Shown: positions 60,105 through 64,000 of the stretch, piece after piece
How positions within the stretch are numbered: the stretch's first letter is position 1
How the letters are laid out: each line of letters opens with the position of its first letter
Assembly (NCBI GenBank): GCA_046091665.1
Contig: JBJTCD010000026.1
Span: 32,792-96,791, forward strand
Source: CAIUPE01 sp046091665
GTDB lineage: Bacteria > Pseudomonadota > Alphaproteobacteria > Rhizobiales > Beijerinckiaceae
Direction of reading: 5' to 3'
Length of the DNA stretch: 64,000 nt
Notes under the pieces: generated by a model
The model's input: only the letters and a program-made list of their open reading frames with translations
Database searches by the model: none
Told to the model about the DNA's origin: nothing
Position numbers and translations under genes: made by a program

Positions 60105-61295
60105 TCAGCGCTCCACCAGTGCCACGCGGCGGTTAAACCAATTCATGAAGGCGGACGTCAAAAGACTGAGCGTCAAATAGACAAGCATGGTCACAGACAC
60201 CATTTCGACTGCCTGCCCTGTTTGATTGAGAACTGTTCCGGTAAACACATTGACAAGATCGGGATACCCAATCGAAACACCCAAAGACGAGTTTTTGGTC
60301 AGGCTCAGATATTCACTATTGAGCAAAGGAATGATCACGCGTAGTGCCTGTGGCATAATCACCAGGCGAATGGTCTGCCCGTGACTGAGGCCCAAAGCTT
60401 GCGCGGCTTCCGTCTGTCCTTTGGAAATGGCAACGATACCCGCGCGCACATTTTCCGCGATAAAGGCCGCGGTATAGGTTGTTAAGCCAATCACCATCGA
60501 AACGAATTCAGGAGGAAGCGTCATGCCGCCTGAGGCGTTAAATCGTCCTTGCACCGGCACGTCGAAGCTCAAAGGTGATCCGGAAAGAAAAAAGACAATT
60601 AACGGCACACCGATGATCATGCTGGTTGAAAACAATCCCGCATTTGGTCGCTTGCCCGTCCGCGCCTGAACGCGCCGCGCCCACCAGAAAAGAACGGCGC
60701 CCAAAATCACGGTGCTTACAAACGCAATAAGGGGATAGATAAAGGCTTCCGCGAAAATCGGCTTCGGCATCAAAAGCCCGCGCGTATTCAATAGAATATC
60801 CGCCGGCAATTTTATGGATTCACGCGGCTCGGGCAAAAGGCCCAAAACGCCGCGATACCAGAAATAGAGGATGAGCAGCAACGGCACGTTACGAAAGATT
60901 TCAACATAGACCATCGCCAATTTGGCAACGAGCCAGTTTTTCGACAACCGCAATATCCCAACAATCACACCGAGAATGGTCGCAAAAAAGATACTGACAA
61001 GCGACACAAGCATCGTGTTCAGAAGCCCCACCCAAAAGGCGCGGCCGTAAGAGGATGCAGCACTATAAGAAATCAATGTCTGGCTGATATCAAAACCGGC
61101 TTCGACATCCCAGAACGCAAAACCTTGTGCGATATTGCGCTTCTTTAAATTGCTAACCGTATTGTCATACGCAAACCAAAAGAGCGCGACGATCGCTGCC
61201 AAAAGCAAAAATTGAAAAAACAGGCTGCGGAGTCTGGGGTCGTTGTAAAATACGACCTTCGAGTCTGACGGACGCCCCTCAACGCCGACACTCAT
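60105..61295 (-). CDS. aapQ: General L-amino-acid ABC transporter permease
   Basis: Partner permease of aapM. The first span (FFQFLLLAAIVALFWFAYDN) is followed by the long AapQ-type periplasmic insert, then the permease core with the EAA loop (FIAENVRAGIVAISKGQTEA then AQALGLSHGQ). 396 residues. It follows aapJ after about 70 bases containing a strong hairpin, which may lower permease expression relative to the binding protein. Confidence 0.94.
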   Translation of the reverse strand: MSVGVEGRPSDSKVVFYNDPRLRSLFFQFLLLAAIVALFWFAYDNTVSNLKKRNIAQGFAFWDVEAGFDISQTLISYSAASSYGRAFWVGLLNTMLVSLVSIFFATILGVIVGILRLSKNWLVAKLAMVYVEIFRNVPLLLILYFWYRGVLGLLPEPRESIKLPADILLNTRGLLMPKPIFAEAFIYPLIAFVSTVILGAVLFWWARRVQARTGKRPNAGLFSTSMIIGVPLIVFFLSGSPLSFDVPVQGRFNASGGMTLPPEFVSMVIGLTTYTAAFIAENVRAGIVAISKGQTEAAQALGLSHGQTIRLVIMPQALRVIIPLLNSEYLSLTKNSSLGVSIGYPDLVNVFTGTVLNQTGQAVEMVSVTMLVYLTLSLLTSAFMNWFNRRVALVER

Positions 61296-61332
61296 ATTTC
61301 ATACCGCCTGATTTTAAGGAGTGAAAATAAAT

Positions 61333-61358
61333 CCGGCGGGACCCTGAAGTCCCGCCGG
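61333..61358 (-). terminator. Strong hairpin between aapJ and aapQ
   Basis: Perfect 10-bp stem CCGGCGGGAC/GTCCCGCCGG with a 6-base loop, followed on the minus strand by ATTTATTTT. It begins 9 bases after the aapJ stop. Such hairpins after binding-protein genes partly terminate or protect mRNA; the effect here is inferred. Confidence 0.65.
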
Positions 61359-61367
61359 TGTTTTAGA

Positions 61368-62384
61368 TTAGCGGATCGGCGGTGCGTATTGCAGGCCACC
61401 CTTCGACCAGAGCGCGTTCGACGAACGAGCGAGCTGGATCGGTGTGTTGGGGCCAACATTACGTTCGAAGATTTCTTCGTAATTACCGACGCCCTTCAGA
61501 ATCTGAACAACCCAAGCATTCGACAGGCCGAGTGACTCGCCGAACTTACCTTCGGTGCCAAGAACGCGCTTGATTTCCGGATTGTCGGATTTCAGCTGCT
61601 CATCAACATTCTTTGATGTGATGCCGAGTTCTTCGGTTGTGACCAGTGCATAATGCACCCACTTCACGAGGTTCAACCACTGGTCATCACCCTGACGAAC
61701 GACGGGGCCGAGCGGCTCCTTCGAAATCACTTCTGGAAGAATGATGTGATCATCAGGCTTCGCCATCGAGAGACGGTCAGCAGCAAGACCCGAACGGTCA
61801 GTCGTATAGCTGTCGCAACGGCCTGAGTCATAAGCCTTCAACGCTTCTTCCGAAGTACCGAATGTGACAACCTTATATTCCATCTTGTTGGAACGGAAAT
61901 AATCGGCGAGGTTCAATTCGGTCGTTGTGCCTTGTTGCACGCAGATCGATGCGCCGTTCAATTCCTTGGCAGACTTCACATTGAGCTTCTTGTTCACCAT
62001 GAAGCCCTGACCATCATAGAAGTTCACGCCAGCCCAGATGATGCCGAGCGTTGATTCACGCGACATGGTCCAGGTCGAGTTGCGGATCAACACATCGACT
62101 TCGCCGGAAGCCAGTGCGGTGAACCGATCCTTCGATGAAAGCGGAACAAACTTGACTTTGGTCGGGTCATTGAAAATCGCCGCTGCGATTGCACGGCAAT
62201 AATCAACGTCAAGACCGGTCCAGTTACCCTTCTGATCCGGCACACCGAAACCGGCTGTTCCCGGGTTCGAGCCGCAGACGAGTTGTCCCTTGGCCTTCAC
62301 ATTATCGAGCGTGCCGGCAGACGCTGCAGACACAAGGCCGACACTGGCAGCAGCCACAATGGCCGCAGCGATCAGTTTCTTCAT
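61368..62384 (-). CDS. aapJ: General L-amino-acid ABC transporter substrate-binding protein
   Basis: Periplasmic receptor for a broad range of amino acids. The signal peptide covers about residues 1-23 (KKLIAAAIVAAASVGLVSAA). The mature part has the family segments LVCGSNPGTAGFGVPDQKGNW, VLIRNSTWTMSRE and GASICVQQGTTTELNLADYF. 338 residues. GGAGG lies 5 bases before ATG. First gene of the aap operon and divergent from metC. Confidence 0.96.
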   Translation of the reverse strand: MKKLIAAAIVAAASVGLVSAASAGTLDNVKAKGQLVCGSNPGTAGFGVPDQKGNWTGLDVDYCRAIAAAIFNDPTKVKFVPLSSKDRFTALASGEVDVLIRNSTWTMSRESTLGIIWAGVNFYDGQGFMVNKKLNVKSAKELNGASICVQQGTTTELNLADYFRSNKMEYKVVTFGTSEEALKAYDSGRCDSYTTDRSGLAADRLSMAKPDDHIILPEVISKEPLGPVVRQGDDQWLNLVKWVHYALVTTEELGITSKNVDEQLKSDNPEIKRVLGTEGKFGESLGLSNAWVVQILKGVGNYEEIFERNVGPNTPIQLARSSNALWSKGGLQYAPPIR

Positions 62385-62580
62385 TTAGTCCTCCAGAGTT
62401 TTGAGCGCGCCACACGCGCTGCCCAATCCATGCCCCTCAGGCATAGCAGACATTAAATTTTGAACTGGAGGGTCAGGTCAAGGAAAATACGCACCCCCCA
62501 CAAAAAATTCATGACAAAATCTTGACCGTAAGAACAAAATACCTGCCCTATGCCCAAAATTTGGAAGAAAAGGCCCCGCC

Positions 62581-63777
62581 ATGAAAGACAAAATGACGCA
62601 AGAAGCGTTTTCGCGCCTCGCCGACCGCACCAAGCTCGTCTATGCGGGACGTGACCCGTCAGAGCAACATGGCTTCATCAACACGCCCATTTACCGTGGC
62701 TCAACCGTTCTGTCGCCAACGATGGAAGTCCTGCTCAATCGAACAGGACGCTATATTTATGGCACTCAAGGAACGCCAACGAGCGACGCGCTCGAAATGG
62801 CATGGACCGAAATTGCCAAAGCCGCCGGAACAGTCTGTGTTCCTTCCGGATTGGCTGCAGTTTCCGTTGCACTGCTCTCCTGTTTGAAAGCGGGCGATCA
62901 TCTTCTTGTTACTGATAGCGTGTATCGGCCCACGCGTGTTTTTTGCAACGGTTTACTGAAACGATTTGGCGTCGAGACAACTTATTTCGATCCAATGATC
63001 GGCGAAGACATCGCTTCGCTTTTTAAGCCGAATACAAAAGCAGTTTTCACAGAAGCTCCCGGCTCGCAAAGCTTTGAAGTGCAAGATGTGCCAGGCATCG
63101 CACGCGTCGCGCATGATCGCGGTGCGGTTGTGTTGATGGACAACACATGGGCAACGCCCTTCTTTTTCTCACCGCATGAAAAAGGTGTCGATCTCGCCAT
63201 TGAAGCGGGCACAAAATATCTCTCAGGCCATTCGGATATTTTGCTTGGTCTCGTATCGGCGAATGAACGCACATGGAAAAATTTGCGTGACACTTATGAT
63301 GCGATGGCGATTTGCGCGGGGCCCGAAGACATGTTCCTCGCACTTCGTGGAATGCGCACGATGTTGTTGCGCCTCAAAGAACAAGAACGCGCCGCACTTG
63401 AAATGGCGCATTGGTTGAAAGCGCAACCAGAAGTTGCAAAAATTCTTCATCCTGCGTTTGAAGACTGTCCCGGCCATGAAATCTGGAAACGTGATTTTTC
63501 AGGCTCATCTGGACTTTTCTCGATCATTCTGAAGCCCGCCTCACAAAATGCCGTTGCAGCCATGCTTGATGGGTTGGCGCTCTTCGGCATGGGCTATTCG
63601 TGGGGTGGCTTTGAGAGCCTCATTGTTCCGTTTGATTGCGCGACCTATCGCACGGCGACGAAATGGAATCCGGGCGGTCCGGCGCTGCGTATCCAAATTG
63701 GTCTTGAGGACACAAAGGATCTAAAGGCCGATCTTGAGGCGGGCTTTGCCCGCCTTCGCGCCGCGCATAACGCCTAA
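62581..63777 (+). CDS. metC: Cystathionine beta-lyase
   Basis: PLP enzyme of the Cys/Met metabolism family that cleaves cystathionine to homocysteine, ammonia and pyruvate. The PLP lysine is in AGTKYLSGHSDI (about residue 213), with RYIYGTQGTPTSDALE and LMDNTWATPFFF as further family marks. The start is supported by AAAAGG 7 bases upstream. 398 residues. Related gamma-lyases cannot be fully excluded, but the RYIYGTQGTPT form fits MetC. It is divergent from the amino-acid transporter. Confidence 0.92.
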   Translation: MKDKMTQEAFSRLADRTKLVYAGRDPSEQHGFINTPIYRGSTVLSPTMEVLLNRTGRYIYGTQGTPTSDALEMAWTEIAKAAGTVCVPSGLAAVSVALLSCLKAGDHLLVTDSVYRPTRVFCNGLLKRFGVETTYFDPMIGEDIASLFKPNTKAVFTEAPGSQSFEVQDVPGIARVAHDRGAVVLMDNTWATPFFFSPHEKGVDLAIEAGTKYLSGHSDILLGLVSANERTWKNLRDTYDAMAICAGPEDMFLALRGMRTMLLRLKEQERAALEMAHWLKAQPEVAKILHPAFEDCPGHEIWKRDFSGSSGLFSIILKPASQNAVAAMLDGLALFGMGYSWGGFESLIVPFDCATYRTATKWNPGGPALRIQIGLEDTKDLKADLEAGFARLRAAHNA

Positions 63778-64000
63778 GGCACCATCCAGCGTGCTTCAAT
63801 TTTATTGCTCGCAAATCGATAAGACGCGCGGCGGTTGCCTGCGGCGCCAAGCCATAAGAGATCCATGTCTTCGATCGTCAAAATGACGGCCGCGAAATGA
63901 GCGCGACCCTTTTCGCTATCCTCTCTGACTCGCGGCAAAGAAAATTCGTCGTGTGCGCCGAGAGGATGTCCGGGCCGCGGGTCAACAGCATAACAAAGCT
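63774..64000 (-). CDS. C-terminal part of a possible FMN-binding (PNPOx-like) protein
   Basis: An open frame enters from the right edge and stops with TAG at 63776-63774, overlapping the metC stop by 4 bases. The visible 74 residues (LCYAVDPRPGHPLGAHDEFS... ending NKIEARWMVP) include DMDLLWLGAAGNRRASY. The layout of a strand, an L-x-L-G pair and a final W-x-V-P resembles the end of pyridoxamine-phosphate-oxidase-like proteins, but I cannot confirm the family without the N-terminal part. Confidence 0.5.
   Translation of the reverse strand, partial: LCYAVDPRPGHPLGAHDEFSLPRVREDSEKGRAHFAAVILTIEDMDLLWLGAAGNRRASYRFASNKIEARWMVP

Overview
The window reads as chromosomal DNA of an alphaproteobacterium of the Rhizobiales/Hyphomicrobiales type, with moderate GC. 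The evidence is the gene content and order: tatA-tatB-tatC with scpAB, nagZ, a SPOR protein, argS, dgt and erpA; hdaA next to ppk/ppx and purMN; a PopZ homologue beside valS and a TolC-type channel; an AapJQMP general amino-acid transporter; and a MaeB-type malic enzyme fused to a phosphotransacetylase-like domain. No prophage, plasmid, transposase or CRISPR array was seen. Most of the sequence is housekeeping.

Layout. 1-12.9 kb is a long minus-strand block: NlpD-like lipoprotein (cut by the left edge), pcm, surE, serS, tatCBA, scpBA, nagZ, SPOR protein, argS, dgt. 13-16 kb on plus: erpA, a PfkB kinase and an unrecognised exported protein. 16-20 kb on minus: maeB and aspS; then rnd on plus. 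21.6-22.5 kb is a repeat-rich spacer with a small ORF and a structured RNA. 22.5-27.7 kb on minus: ppx, ppk, hdaA and a CDP-alcohol phosphatidyltransferase. 27.8-34.5 kb on plus: purM, purN, ndk, a stand-alone molybdopterin oxidoreductase and recG. 34.5-38.6 kb on minus: DUF502, glmS, glmU. 38.8-41.9 kb: tRNA-Lys, hsp20, mobA/mobB, tusA, a DUF4864 protein. 41.9-42.85 kb repeats the small ORF plus structured RNA arrangement. 42.9-48.1 kb on minus: valS, popZ, tolC, tRNA-Cys; then tRNA-Asn on plus. 48.5-54.9 kb is a photo-oxidative-stress-type cluster: photolyase, FAD oxidoreductase, DUF1365, Cfa-like methyltransferase, SDR, ChrR. 55-57.7 kb is a sulfur-linked operon: cysK, alaX, sseA. 58-62.4 kb is aapJQMP, then metC and the end of a possible FMN-binding protein.

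The most unusual content is a duplicated module at 21.6-22.4 kb and 41.96-42.8 kb. Each copy has a REP-like palindrome pair, a 73- or 81-codon ORF, an element of about 200 nt on the minus strand and another palindrome pair. The two RNA copies keep their loops and a sigma70-like promoter, while their helices change by compensatory substitution. They end in a terminator-like hairpin just before the small ORF, and contain two mutually exclusive pairings of the same 3' segment. I do not recognise it as a known RNA family.

Other points of interest: a ChrR-like regulator without adjacent sigma factor whose N-terminal zinc ligands are substituted while its cupin ligands are intact; a possible ECF-type promoter in front of it; a ROSE-like anti-Shine-Dalgarno hairpin before hsp20; and a MITE-like repeat of about 270 bp present in two full copies and one fragment.
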